The position numbers were made by a program, and so were the translations under genes. Below the pieces are notes generated by a model. The model searched no databases. It saw only the letters and a list, made by a program, of their open reading frames with translations, and was not told the origin of the DNA. Shown in pieces: positions 26,432 to 35,273 of a DNA stretch of 54,282 bases. Source of the stretch: an uncultured Clostridium sp. (lineage in GTDB: Bacteria; Bacillota; Clostridia; TANB77; CAG-508); the NCBI GenBank assembly GCA_947388675.1, contig CANDRW010000008.1, forward strand, positions 1 to 54,282, given 5' to 3'. How positions within the stretch are numbered: position 1 is the first letter of the stretch; each line of letters starts with the position of its first letter.

Positions 26432-26804
26432 GATTTTAAGCTGAAAGGCTTTTAATTAAGAGAAAAATTTATTTCGGCTTTTTCTTTCTAGCCCCAGTCT
26501 GGCTCACGCGCGCGTGGTTAACGATAATGGTAATAGAAATAACAACAATGTTAACAAACGCAATGGTGGGGCTCGCCCAGATTCACTTTTGATAAATCCT
26601 ATAAAAGTGGGTTTTAAATAAAGAATCAGAGAAATATATTTTAAGAAAAATATATCAGTATTTTAAAGTGAAGGAATTTTTCTCTTTTCTAACCGCTAAA
26701 GAAAAAGTGCGGTGGAAGAATATGAACGCTTACACGAGCAACGAATAGATAATCTATTTTTTGCAAGTTTTAAGGAGCGTTCTTTTTTTAGGAGGAAACA
26801 CAAA
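26432..26804 (+). ncRNA. DGR template RNA and spacer region
   Basis: No gene in these 373 bp. It holds, in order: a stem AAGCTGAAA/TTTCGGCTT (26439-26480 region), the template repeat, a CCGC/GCGG hairpin (26692-26713), and GAACGCT/AGCGTTC followed by seven T (about 26722-26790) directly before the reverse transcriptase ribosome binding site. In DGRs the avd-TR-RT transcript is the cDNA template and its spacer folds to prime reverse transcription. The last hairpin looks like an attenuator that would limit reverse transcriptase expression (inference). Confidence 0.7.
26506..26580 (+). repeat. DGR template repeat (TR), 75 bp
   Basis: Begins ACGCGCGCGTGG and ends GGGGCTCGCCCAG, flanking an AAC/AAT-rich core. 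The first 12 and last 17 bases are identical in both variable repeats; every difference in the core falls on a template adenine (14 in the first copy, 8 in the second). The core would encode mostly Asn codons, typical of DGR templates. Confidence 0.97.
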
Positions 26805-27842
26805 ATGGAATTAAAAGAAATTTTTACATTTGAAAATTTATATGATGCATATAAAGGGTGCAGAAAATCTAAGCAACATAAAGGAGAAGTAATACGATTT
26901 GAAGCTAATTTATCAAGTAATATAAGTAACCTTATGAACGATATAATTACAAAAAAATATAAATTAGGAAAGTATAAAGAATTTTTGATATATGAGCCAA
27001 AAGAAAGAGTAATAGAAGCATTACCTTTTAGAGATAGGGTAGTTATAAAGTGTTTTTGTGATATAGCATTAAGAGGTAAAATTGATAGCAAACTAATATA
27101 TGATAACGCAGCATGTAGAAAAGAAAAGGGAACAACATTTGCTATACAAAGATTAGAAAAATTCTTAAGAGATGAGTACAGAAAAGAACAAAATAATAAA
27201 ATATTTTTTCTAAAATGTGATATAAGAAAATACTTTCAAAGCATCGATCATGAAGTACTATTAAATTTACTGAAAAAAATTAATTTTTCAAATGATGAGA
27301 TGTGGATGATAGAAAAGCTTGTAAAAGAACAACCTAACAATGCAAATGTTGGATTGCCACTTGGAAATCAATCTAGTCAATGGTTTGCACTTCTATATTT
27401 AAATGTAATTGATAGATTTATTAAAGAAGATTTAAGAGTAAAAGGGTATATTCGTTATATGGATGATATGATTTTAATTCATAGAGATAAAGCTTATTTA
27501 CAATATTCACTGTCAAAAATCAAGGAGAAATGTGAAAATGAGTTAAAACTATCACTTAATCAAAAAACACAAATAGGAATTGTGAAAAATGGAATAGATT
27601 TTTTAGGATACAGACACATATTAAATGAAGATGGCAGTATAACAAGAAAACTACGAGTTTCATCTAAACAAAGATTAAGAAAACATTTGAAAATATTAAA
27701 AAAATTAAGGGAGAAAAATATTGTTGATGATGAATATGTTTATATCAGAAAAAATGCATTTTATAACCACATTAAAGGCACAAAAGAAAGCCAAAAATTA
27801 AAAAATGAAACTTTTCCACAAAAACTCGAAAAAAATATGTAA
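26805..27842 (+). CDS. DGR reverse transcriptase
   Basis: 345 aa from ATG 26805 (TAGGAGG upstream; the longer in-frame start at 26712 lies in the spacer). Catalytic YMDD at about residues 218-221 (YIRYMDDMILIH), FFLKCDIRKYFQSIDH as motif 3, and LPLGNQSSQWFA at about 183-194: the G-x(3)-SQ form of motif 4 that separates DGR reverse transcriptases from group II intron and retron enzymes (QGxxxSP). It copies the template RNA with frequent misincorporation opposite adenine. No endonuclease or maturase domain. Confidence 0.95.
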   Translation: MELKEIFTFENLYDAYKGCRKSKQHKGEVIRFEANLSSNISNLMNDIITKKYKLGKYKEFLIYEPKERVIEALPFRDRVVIKCFCDIALRGKIDSKLIYDNAACRKEKGTTFAIQRLEKFLRDEYRKEQNNKIFFLKCDIRKYFQSIDHEVLLNLLKKINFSNDEMWMIEKLVKEQPNNANVGLPLGNQSSQWFALLYLNVIDRFIKEDLRVKGYIRYMDDMILIHRDKAYLQYSLSKIKEKCENELKLSLNQKTQIGIVKNGIDFLGYRHILNEDGSITRKLRVSSKQRLRKHLKILKKLREKNIVDDEYVYIRKNAFYNHIKGTKESQKLKNETFPQKLEKNM

Positions 27843-27938
27843 AACTATTTCAAAAAAAAAGTTGTTATGGTAGAATAAAAAAAGAGAGAATGTATCCATA
27901 AAATTTATATAAAGATTCTAAATATAGGAGTAGAATAA

Positions 27939-30161
27939 ATGAGTGAGTTTACTTTTTTAACCGAAGAACAATGCTTTGGAAGTGATAAATTAGATATATT
28001 AGAAAAAAGAGGAACAAAAGCAGCAATAACAGATTTTTCTGTATTACTTGGTGGATGGGTTTCTAATTATCATATAGATAATGACAGTTCTTTGGAGGGA
28101 AGAACAGGATATTATTGGACAAAGTCAGATGATGGAGATAATGACGCGCGCGTGGTTGACGGTTCTGGTGATAGCGATATCGCCGATGTTTACAATCGCG
28201 ATGGTGGGGCTCGCCCAGCTTTACTGTTCTCATCAATCGGCTCAATCCCCACGAACGGAGAGAGTGGGAAAAGAGCAAAAGATGGTATTCTTGAAGTAGA
28301 GTATGGATATTATCCACAAAAAGCAGTATCAAAAGATATGCAAGAAAGGCTAGAAAAAGCATATAGAAGTGGTAGTATAACAAGAACAAGAAAGAGTTAT
28401 ACAACAGATTCAAGAAAATATAATGCTTATGATGAAAAATTTTTAGCAAAACAGCATGAAGAATATGAATATAATGGAAAAAGATATGTAAGAATAGAAG
28501 TTGATTCAGGAAGAGGTCAATATACTCTTTCAAATGGAGAAAGTTATAGAGACGGGGAAATAGTATGGTTAGAAGTTTCGCCAGTTAAATGGTTAGTTGA
28601 TGAAAGAAAAAAAGTTATGATAACAGATAAATTAATTTTTTCTGGGATACAGTTTAATCATACTAGAGATTACCATACAAAAGATTTCGATAAAACAGAT
28701 ATAAAAACATTTATGGATAGATATTTGTCTAGAGATTTAGAACAGTCAAGAGGTACAATAGCCTTAGGAGAGCAAGCAGAAGAAATAGAAGGAGTTAAGC
28801 CAAGAAAATCTAGATTACAAAAATTAAATCCAGATAAAACAAAAGTTGCTGATAGAACAAGAATGACAGATACTGAAATAATACAAAATTGGATTGAAGC
28901 AGGAGAGTCGGTATTATTAAGAGGTCCTTCTGGAATAGGAAAAACAGAAAGAATAAAAACATTATATCCAGATTTAATTTATATGAAATTAACCAATAAT
29001 ATGTTCCCAGAGAAAGTAGTAGGGTCAGTAAATTTACAAACAGGACAAAGCATACCACCAGACTTTGCCAAAACAGCTATTATGCAAGAAGCAACTGATG
29101 AGGAAAAGAAATTAATTGAAGAAAATATACAAAGTATATATGAAATAGCAGATACAGTATATGAAAGGTCAAAAGATAGTGATAAAAAAGTTGTAATAAT
29201 GTTAGATGAGCTTTTGAATGTAAAACCAGCAGTTCAAAGTTTAGTATATACATTAGTATTAAATAGAATGGTAGAGATAGGCAAAGGACTAAAATTACCA
29301 GACAATGTAGTAGTTGTAGCAACAGGAAACCAAAAGAAATATTCAGTAGTAGCAGAAGATTTAGCAGAGCCACTAGAAAAAAGATTTGACCATATATTAG
29401 ATATGGAGCCAAAAGTAGGCGAATGGATAACAGAATATGCAATTCCACAAAAAATTCATCCATCTGTAATAGGATATATGCTATCAAAATACAATAATTC
29501 TGGAAAAAGCGAAGATATACAAGACATAGGATATTTCTACGAAGAACCAGATGTAGGAGAAGAACATTTAGACAGTAATGGATGTAAAGGAAGAACAAAC
29601 GATCCTCGTGGATGGACTTCAATTTCAAATACATTATATAATTTTGAAAGAAATTTAGAAGCAGGAAAATATGAAGGAAAAGATGTAGAAGATATAATAC
29701 AAAGGTCGATAAGTTCAAAACTTAGAGAAGAATGGGCAGCAGAATTTTTTGATTTCTATAACCTTCCAACATTGACACCAGAAGAAGTTGCAAAAGGAAT
29801 GGGAGAAGGATATACACAAGCAGACTTACCAAGAGATATAAGTGAAAGATTTGCATATATGACAGCATTGATAACAGCAGATGAAAGTCAAGTTGAAGCG
29901 TGTAGAGAGTTTGTAAGGAAACATTGTGATCCAGAATATCTATCAATTTACGATATATATTGGGCTGGAAATGATGAAAGAAAAATGGAGAAAATAAGTG
30001 AACTACAAGAAATGTCTTTATCATTACATGTAGGAAAAGAAGTAAAAGAATATGCAGAGGATGGATTGGCTAAATATACAGAAATAGGACAAATGTACAG
30101 TAGCTATTTAACAAGAGATTCTAAAGAAGAAGTTAGGAGTGAAGAAAATGAGAGAAGCTGA
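27939..30161 (+). CDS. DGR target 1: lectin-like variable domain fused to MoxR-type AAA+ ATPase
   Basis: 740 aa. Residues 1-110 are the diversified domain (YYWTKSDDGDNDARVV ... GGARPALLF), in the C-type-lectin/DUF6273-like style in which a W..S...D.DAR.V..GG.RPA frame carries the variable loop (residues about 69-93). A second half of the same kind (to 255; PVKWLVDE, IFSGIQFN) follows. Residues 305-740 are a MoxR-type AAA+ ATPase: GPSGIGKTE Walker A (about 328), VVIMLDELLN Walker B (about 419), VVVVATGNQ sensor 1 and EPLEKRFDHIL arginine finger. Predicted: hypervariable ligand sensing coupled to an ATP-driven remodelling machine with the downstream VWA protein. Two in-operon small genes separate it from its paralogue. 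Confidence 0.93.
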   Translation: MSEFTFLTEEQCFGSDKLDILEKRGTKAAITDFSVLLGGWVSNYHIDNDSSLEGRTGYYWTKSDDGDNDARVVDGSGDSDIADVYNRDGGARPALLFSSIGSIPTNGESGKRAKDGILEVEYGYYPQKAVSKDMQERLEKAYRSGSITRTRKSYTTDSRKYNAYDEKFLAKQHEEYEYNGKRYVRIEVDSGRGQYTLSNGESYRDGEIVWLEVSPVKWLVDERKKVMITDKLIFSGIQFNHTRDYHTKDFDKTDIKTFMDRYLSRDLEQSRGTIALGEQAEEIEGVKPRKSRLQKLNPDKTKVADRTRMTDTEIIQNWIEAGESVLLRGPSGIGKTERIKTLYPDLIYMKLTNNMFPEKVVGSVNLQTGQSIPPDFAKTAIMQEATDEEKKLIEENIQSIYEIADTVYERSKDSDKKVVIMLDELLNVKPAVQSLVYTLVLNRMVEIGKGLKLPDNVVVVATGNQKKYSVVAEDLAEPLEKRFDHILDMEPKVGEWITEYAIPQKIHPSVIGYMLSKYNNSGKSEDIQDIGYFYEEPDVGEEHLDSNGCKGRTNDPRGWTSISNTLYNFERNLEAGKYEGKDVEDIIQRSISSKLREEWAAEFFDFYNLPTLTPEEVAKGMGEGYTQADLPRDISERFAYMTALITADESQVEACREFVRKHCDPEYLSIYDIYWAGNDERKMEKISELQEMSLSLHVGKEVKEYAEDGLAKYTEIGQMYSSYLTRDSKEEVRSEENERS
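28144..28218 (+). repeat. DGR variable repeat 1 (VR1)
   Basis: 75 bp aligned without gaps to the TR; 14 differences, all at template A (A to G, T or C). Codons change at 12 positions, giving VVDGSGDSDIADVYNRDGG. GC-rich ends ACGCGCGCGTGG and GGGGCTCGCCCAG are invariant. A CCCAC/GTGGG stem about 25 bp downstream may be the retrohoming hairpin. Confidence 0.97.
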
Positions 30162-30612
30162 ATATAGTGAAGCTGCAGTAGAAGTATTAGACATACTAAA
30201 TCATACAAATAGAGAAGATGCCCAAAGAATACCAAAAAGTTTTATAAAATTTTTAACTGATATTTCAAGCAAAAGTTATAAATGTAAATTCAATCATGAA
30301 CAGCCAATTAATGGTTTCAATTTAAGAAAACAAACTAAAGAACTTTTAGGATTTATATATATTACATGGTGGTGTGATAAAGAGGAACACGAAAAATATA
30401 AAAAATTGATACATAATGACAACATGAAAAAAGAAGAAATAAAAGAAACATATAATGTAAATGATATTTTTAAAGATAAAAAAGGAAATAAAATAATTCA
30501 AAATGAAAATATGACTGAAACAAATATAGTAGAATATAAAAAAGAAAATATATTCCAAAAGTTTCTTAATAAAATATTGAGTTTTTTTGGTAGTAGAAGG
30601 GAAAGGGGCTAA
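30148..30612 (+). CDS. Hypothetical DGR-operon protein
   Basis: 154 aa; ATG 30148 is preferred because TTAGGAG lies 8 nt before it (GTG 30139 is in frame). It overlaps the end of target 1. The N-terminal 85 residues (YSEAAVEVLDILNHT, IPKSFIKFLTDISS, LGFIYITWWCDKEE) belong to a small helical family I have seen in Clostridia without known function; the C-terminal 60 residues are a charged linker ending in a basic amphipathic helix FQKFLNKILSFFGS. Possibly a membrane- or complex-associating adaptor (inference). Confidence 0.65.
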   Translation: MREAEYSEAAVEVLDILNHTNREDAQRIPKSFIKFLTDISSKSYKCKFNHEQPINGFNLRKQTKELLGFIYITWWCDKEEHEKYKKLIHNDNMKKEEIKETYNVNDIFKDKKGNKIIQNENMTETNIVEYKKENIFQKFLNKILSFFGSRRERG

Positions 30613-30620
30613 TATTAAAA

Positions 30621-30986
30621 ATGATTAATAAAGAATTAATAGAATTGCAAAAAGGATGTGTAGCAACTTGTGTTGTAATTCAAAGTGAAGATTGTAAACA
30701 ACTAGATTCAAAAATTATTGTAAATGCTGATTCGAATGATAGTGAATTGCTTACAACTTTTAAAGAAAACATTTCTAATAAAGAAGAGCAAGATTATTTT
30801 ATTATATCTGAAATTGACAAATTAAATGAAAGTTTACAAAATAAATATTATCAAATTGTTAAAGATAGAGAATTTCATGGATATAAATTACCAAAAGATA
30901 TGGTTATAGTTCTGACTGTTAAAGATAGAGAAGGATTAAAAAAAATCTCACAGGAACTTTATCATTTTTGTATAGTCGCATTTTAA
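30621..30986 (+). CDS. Truncated AAA+-like protein lacking Walker A
   Basis: 121 aa. DYFIISEIDKLNESLQNKYY resembles a Walker B strand and following helix, REFHGYKLPKDMVIVLTV a sensor-1 strand; no P-loop precedes them. It could be a degenerate MoxR paralogue that caps or regulates the AAA+ ring, or a remnant. The intact frame and position between the two targets favour a functioning gene. AAAGGGGCTAATAT precedes the ATG. Confidence 0.5.
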   Translation: MINKELIELQKGCVATCVVIQSEDCKQLDSKIIVNADSNDSELLTTFKENISNKEEQDYFIISEIDKLNESLQNKYYQIVKDREFHGYKLPKDMVIVLTVKDREGLKKISQELYHFCIVAF

Positions 30987-31022
30987 TTTATAGATATTGT
31001 TAATCTATATAAGGAGTAGTAT

Positions 31023-33245
31023 ATGAGCAATTTTACTTTTTTAACCGAAGAACAATGCTTTGGGAATGATAAAATAGATATATTAAAGAAAAGAGGAACA
31101 AAAGCAGCGATAACAGATTTTTCTGTATTACTTGGTGGATGGGTTTCTGATTGGCAGGTTGATCATGACAGCTCTTTAGAGGGAAGAACTGGCTGGTATT
31201 GGACAAAGTCAGATGACGGAGATAATGACGCGCGCGTGGTTTACGATGATGGTAATAGAGGTACCGACACTGTTAACGAACGCAATGGTGGGGCTCGCCC
31301 AGCTTTACCGTTCTCATCAATCGGCTCAATCCCCACGAACGGAGAGAGTGGGAAAAGAGGGAGAGATGGTATTCTTGAAGTAGAATATGGGTATTATCCA
31401 CAAAAAGCAGTATCAAAAGAGATGCAAGAAAGATTAGAGAGAGAATATAAAAGAGGTAGACTTTCAAAAACAAGGAATAGCTATACAACAGATTCGACTC
31501 GATACACTGAATACGAAACACCATTTGAGCCACAAACTCATCAAGAATATGAGTACAATGGGAAAAGATATGTGAGAGTTAAAGCAAATTCATATTATGA
31601 TGGAGATAACTTTACACTTTCAAATGGAGAACAGTACAAAGATGGCGATGATGTGTGGATAGAAGTACAACCAGTTAAATGGATAGTAGATGAAAAATCT
31701 CATATGATGATAACTGAAAGACTAATATTTGCAGGAGTTCAATTTAATAAAGAAAGAAATTATCATACAAGAGATTTCGATAAAACAGATATAAAAACAT
31801 TTATGGATAGATACTTGTCTAGAGATTTAGAACAATCAAGAGGTACAATAACCTTAGGAGAACAAGCAGAAGAAATAGAAGGGGGTAAGCCAAGAAAATC
31901 TAGATTACAAAAATTAAATCCAGATAAAACAAAAATTGCTGATAGGACAAGAATGACAGATACTGAAATTATACAAAATTGGATTGAAGCAGGAGAGTCA
32001 GTGCTATTAAGAGGTCCTTCTGGAATAGGAAAAACAGAAAGAATAAAAACATTATATCCAGATTTAATTTATATGAAATTAACCAATAATATGTTCCCAG
32101 AGAAAGTAGTAGGGTCAGTAAATTTACAAACAGGACAAAGCATACCACCAGACTTTGCCAAAACAGCTATTATGCAAGAAGCAACTGATGAGGAAAAGAA
32201 ATTAATTGAAGAAAATATACAAAGTATATATGAAATAGCAGATACAGTATATGAAAGGTCAAAAGATAGTGATAAAAAAGTTGTAATAATGTTAGATGAG
32301 CTTTTGAATGTAAAACCAGCAGTTCAAAGTTTAGTATATACATTAGTATTAAATAGAATGGTAGAGATAGGCAAAGGACTAAAATTACCAGACAATGTAG
32401 TAGTTGTAGCAACAGGAAACCAAAAGAAATATTCAGTAGTAGCAGAAGATTTAGCAGAGCCACTAGAAAAAAGATTTGACCATATATTAGATATGGAGCC
32501 AAAAGTAGGCGAATGGATAACAGAATATGCAATTCCACAAAAAATTCATCCATCTGTAATAGGATATATGCTATCAAAATACAATAATTCTGGAAAAAGC
32601 GAAGATATACAAGACATAGGATATTTCTACGAAGAACCAGATGTAGGAGAAGAACATTTAGACCGCAATGGATGTAAAGGAAGAACAAACGATCCTCGTG
32701 GTTGGACATCAATCTCAAATACATTATATAATTTTGAAAGAAATCTAGAGCAAGGTAAATATGAAGGAAAAGATGTAGAAGATATAATACAAAGGTCAAT
32801 AAGTTCAAAACTTAGAGAAGAATGGGCAGCAGAGTTCTTTGATTTTTATAATCTTCCGACCTTGACTCCAGAAGAGGTAGCAAAAGGAATGGGAGAAGGA
32901 TATACACAAGCAGATTTACCAAGAGATATAAGTGAAAGATTTGCATATATGACAGCATTAATAACAGCAGATGAAAGTCAAATTGAAGCGTGTAGAGAGT
33001 TTATAAGGAAACATTGTGATCCAGAATATTTATCAATATACGATATATATTGGGCTGGAAATGATGAAAGAAAAATGGAGAAAATAAGTGAACTACAAGA
33101 AATGTCTTTATCATTACATGTAGGAAAAGAAGTAAAAGAATATGCAGAGGATGGATTGGCTAAATATACAGAAATAGGACAAATGTACAGTAGCTATTTA
33201 ACAAGAGATTCTAAAGTTATAAATGAAGAAAATGAAAGAGACTAA
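31023..33245 (+). CDS. DGR target 2: lectin-like variable domain fused to MoxR-type AAA+ ATPase
   Basis: 740 aa, tandem paralogue of target 1. The AAA+ part (residues about 300-735) is almost identical to target 1 even at the DNA level (long exact stretches between about 32010 and 32660), while residues 110-250 of the sensor half differ substantially. Variable residues read VVYDDGNRGTDTVNERNGG. Walker A, Walker B, sensor 1 and the EKRFDH finger are intact. The pattern suggests recent duplication or gene conversion holding the motor constant while the sensor differs. Confidence 0.93.
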   Translation: MSNFTFLTEEQCFGNDKIDILKKRGTKAAITDFSVLLGGWVSDWQVDHDSSLEGRTGWYWTKSDDGDNDARVVYDDGNRGTDTVNERNGGARPALPFSSIGSIPTNGESGKRGRDGILEVEYGYYPQKAVSKEMQERLEREYKRGRLSKTRNSYTTDSTRYTEYETPFEPQTHQEYEYNGKRYVRVKANSYYDGDNFTLSNGEQYKDGDDVWIEVQPVKWIVDEKSHMMITERLIFAGVQFNKERNYHTRDFDKTDIKTFMDRYLSRDLEQSRGTITLGEQAEEIEGGKPRKSRLQKLNPDKTKIADRTRMTDTEIIQNWIEAGESVLLRGPSGIGKTERIKTLYPDLIYMKLTNNMFPEKVVGSVNLQTGQSIPPDFAKTAIMQEATDEEKKLIEENIQSIYEIADTVYERSKDSDKKVVIMLDELLNVKPAVQSLVYTLVLNRMVEIGKGLKLPDNVVVVATGNQKKYSVVAEDLAEPLEKRFDHILDMEPKVGEWITEYAIPQKIHPSVIGYMLSKYNNSGKSEDIQDIGYFYEEPDVGEEHLDRNGCKGRTNDPRGWTSISNTLYNFERNLEQGKYEGKDVEDIIQRSISSKLREEWAAEFFDFYNLPTLTPEEVAKGMGEGYTQADLPRDISERFAYMTALITADESQIEACREFIRKHCDPEYLSIYDIYWAGNDERKMEKISELQEMSLSLHVGKEVKEYAEDGLAKYTEIGQMYSSYLTRDSKVINEENERD
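31228..31302 (+). repeat. DGR variable repeat 2 (VR2)
   Basis: 75 bp, gapless against the TR; 8 differences, all at template A. VR2 keeps more template bases than VR1, so it was rewritten less extensively or only partially in its last event. Confidence 0.97.
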
Positions 33246-33294
33246 CTAGCCATAAAATTGTGATAGTTAATTTTAAGAGAGGAAAAACATATAA

Positions 33295-34791
33295 ATGAGC
33301 GAGATAACAGATTTGATTTATGATGTAAAGCGAAAAATGCTAGCAAAATATCCTAGATTTGGTAGTGAAATAGCAGTGGCTAATATTGAATTCAAAGACA
33401 ACTTGAAATATCATACAGCAGCAACTGATGGAAAAAATATATATGTTGATCCTAATTATTTTGCAAGTTTAAGTGAAAATGATAGACTATTTACAATAGC
33501 ACATGAAATAATGCATATAAAATTTATGCATATGTTTAGATTAAAGGATAAAAATGGAGTAAAAAGGGATCCAGAACTTTGGAATATAGCAACTGATGCT
33601 ATTATAAATGCAAATTTAGAAAGAGATGGATTTACAATTAAAGAGGGATATGTAAATATGCCAGAAGCATTGAATTATTCAGCAGAAGAATTTTATCAGA
33701 AATTATTACAAGAAAAGGAAAAGAAAGAACAAGAACAAAAGGATAATCAAAACCAAGAACAAGGAGATGGACAAGAACAGGAGCAAGACAATGGGCAAGG
33801 AAGTGGACAAAGCCAACAACAAGATAATAAACAAGGCAATGAGCAAAATCAAGAACAAGATAATGAAAATTCGGAGCAAACTGAAAGTCAAAATTCAGAT
33901 GATGGTAAAAGTCAAGGAGATGACCATAGTTTATGGGAAGAAGCATTTAGACAACAGCAAAATTCTCAAAAGAAAGGACAAAGACAAGATGAAAATTCAC
34001 AAAAACAAGAACAGGGACAAGAACAAGAGCAAACTGGAGAAGAACAGACAGATATAGATTTTGATGAAAGAGGAGAATTTGAAGATAATAGAAAAGAAAA
34101 AAGAGAAAAATTCAAATCTAGACGCGAAAAGACTGAAAAAGATATACGAAGTACCGATAAAGGAACAATAGAATTAGGAGATATAGGAAGAAGTAAAGAA
34201 GAAATCGATTGGAAACTTCTAATACGCAAAGAAATAGAAAAAAGTGAAACAATTTGGAGTCAAAGGCGTTCCATTGCAGAAAATAATTATGCATATAGAT
34301 TAGAAGAAAATGAAATAGAAGAAGATAGCGAAACAGAAGTTATGATTGATGTTTCTGGCTCAGTAGATTTAGAATTAGTAAAATCATTTCTAAGACAGCT
34401 AAAACCATTATTAAAACAATCAAAATTAAGAGTTGGATGTTTTAATGAGAAATTTTGGGGACTTGTAGATATAAAAAGTGAAAAAGACATAGATAAATTC
34501 TCTATACCAAAAGAAGCTAGAGGACATTCAGCATGGACAGAGGATTGGGATTTAGCAGTTAGGTCATTTACCAAGAAAAGAGAAATAAACAAAATAGTTT
34601 TTACTGATGGTTATCCTTGTCCTGGTACAATGCCAAGAGATGATTTGAAAAGAGAGAATATCATTTGGCTAGTTTATGGAAATAAAGACTTTAAACCTTG
34701 TTGTGGTAAGGTTATAAATATTACAGAAAAACAGTTGGAGCAATTACATCAAATTGATAAAAATAGTTCTAGAGATGATATAAGTAGATAA
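33295..34791 (+). CDS. VWA-domain protein with N-terminal metallopeptidase-like domain
   Basis: 498 aa. Residues 1-140 carry a zincin motif AHEIMHIKF (HExxH, about 70) as in DUF2201-type putative metallopeptidases. Residues 145-270 are a Gln/Glu-rich, low-complexity linker. The C-terminus from about 345 is a VWA domain with the MIDAS EVMIDVSGSVD (DxSxS) and a later FTDGYPCP. MoxR ATPases commonly pair with VWA proteins, so this is the expected partner of the two DGR targets. AGAGAGGAAA precedes ATG 33295. Whether the protease is active is unknown; HExxH and the downstream residues look intact. Confidence 0.88.
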   Translation: MSEITDLIYDVKRKMLAKYPRFGSEIAVANIEFKDNLKYHTAATDGKNIYVDPNYFASLSENDRLFTIAHEIMHIKFMHMFRLKDKNGVKRDPELWNIATDAIINANLERDGFTIKEGYVNMPEALNYSAEEFYQKLLQEKEKKEQEQKDNQNQEQGDGQEQEQDNGQGSGQSQQQDNKQGNEQNQEQDNENSEQTESQNSDDGKSQGDDHSLWEEAFRQQQNSQKKGQRQDENSQKQEQGQEQEQTGEEQTDIDFDERGEFEDNRKEKREKFKSRREKTEKDIRSTDKGTIELGDIGRSKEEIDWKLLIRKEIEKSETIWSQRRSIAENNYAYRLEENEIEEDSETEVMIDVSGSVDLELVKSFLRQLKPLLKQSKLRVGCFNEKFWGLVDIKSEKDIDKFSIPKEARGHSAWTEDWDLAVRSFTKKREINKIVFTDGYPCPGTMPRDDLKRENIIWLVYGNKDFKPCCGKVINITEKQLEQLHQIDKNSSRDDISR

Positions 34792-34987
34792 ATAGCCAAG
34801 ATTTATTTCACTTTTTCATCAATGTGGAAAATTTGCAATAAAAAGAGTTAATATTTTTTAGAAATTTCAAAACATGGATATAAAAAAATGGCAAAATTGT
34901 TGTTACTGTAAGAATAAAAAAATTATAGTCGTATATATTCCATTTTATAAAATAATGTTGTAAAATAGAGATGTATTCAAAAATAGT

Positions 34988-35205
34988 AACTATAAAAGTA
35001 AATTTTATAGTTATACCTAAGAAATTAGGGTAAGCTGATTATTTCAGCATTGACTTTGCATTTAGGCAAAGGTAAAGTAAGTAGCACTTTAAATAATGCC
35101 ACTTATAGTAAAACACAGCTATAGGGGGAATTGTGCGTAAAATTAAATAAAGATAGATAAATAACAAGTAAGAATAAAAATCTAACTTGTTATTTTTCGT
35201 CTAAA
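34988..35205 (+). ncRNA. Structured RNA ending in a terminator
   Basis: Within the 482-bp gap 34792-35273 nothing codes. From 34988 there are successive perfect hairpins: AACTATAAAA/TTTTATAGTT (34988-35012), CCTAA-GAAA-TTAGG with a GNRA loop (35016-35029), GCTGA/TCAGC (35034-35048), CTTTGC/GCAAAG (35054-35071), TAAGTAGC/GCCACTTA (35078-35105) and a terminator AATAACAAGT/ACTTGTTATT plus T-run (35160-35198). This could be a separate small RNA or the leader of the operon starting at 35274. The stretch 34792-34987 shows nothing recognised. Confidence 0.55.
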
Positions 35206-35273
35206 AAATTAGAAAGGAGGATAGTTTTAATTGTTTTTGAATACAAAATAATTGAAGTATATAAGAAGGAGGA

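Noticed and set aside
26504-26590. Template repeat read as a degenerate third target gene
   Set aside because: It lies outside any open frame and is flanked by hairpins between avd and the reverse transcriptase.
26805-27842. Group II intron or retron reverse transcriptase
   Set aside because: Motif 4 is G-x(3)-SQ, no maturase or HNH domain, and TR/VR pairs with adenine-specific changes are present.
28063-28533. Long minus-strand open frames opposite the DGR targets and elsewhere
   Set aside because: They are Leu/Tyr/His-rich shadows of the plus-strand genes with no ribosome binding sites.
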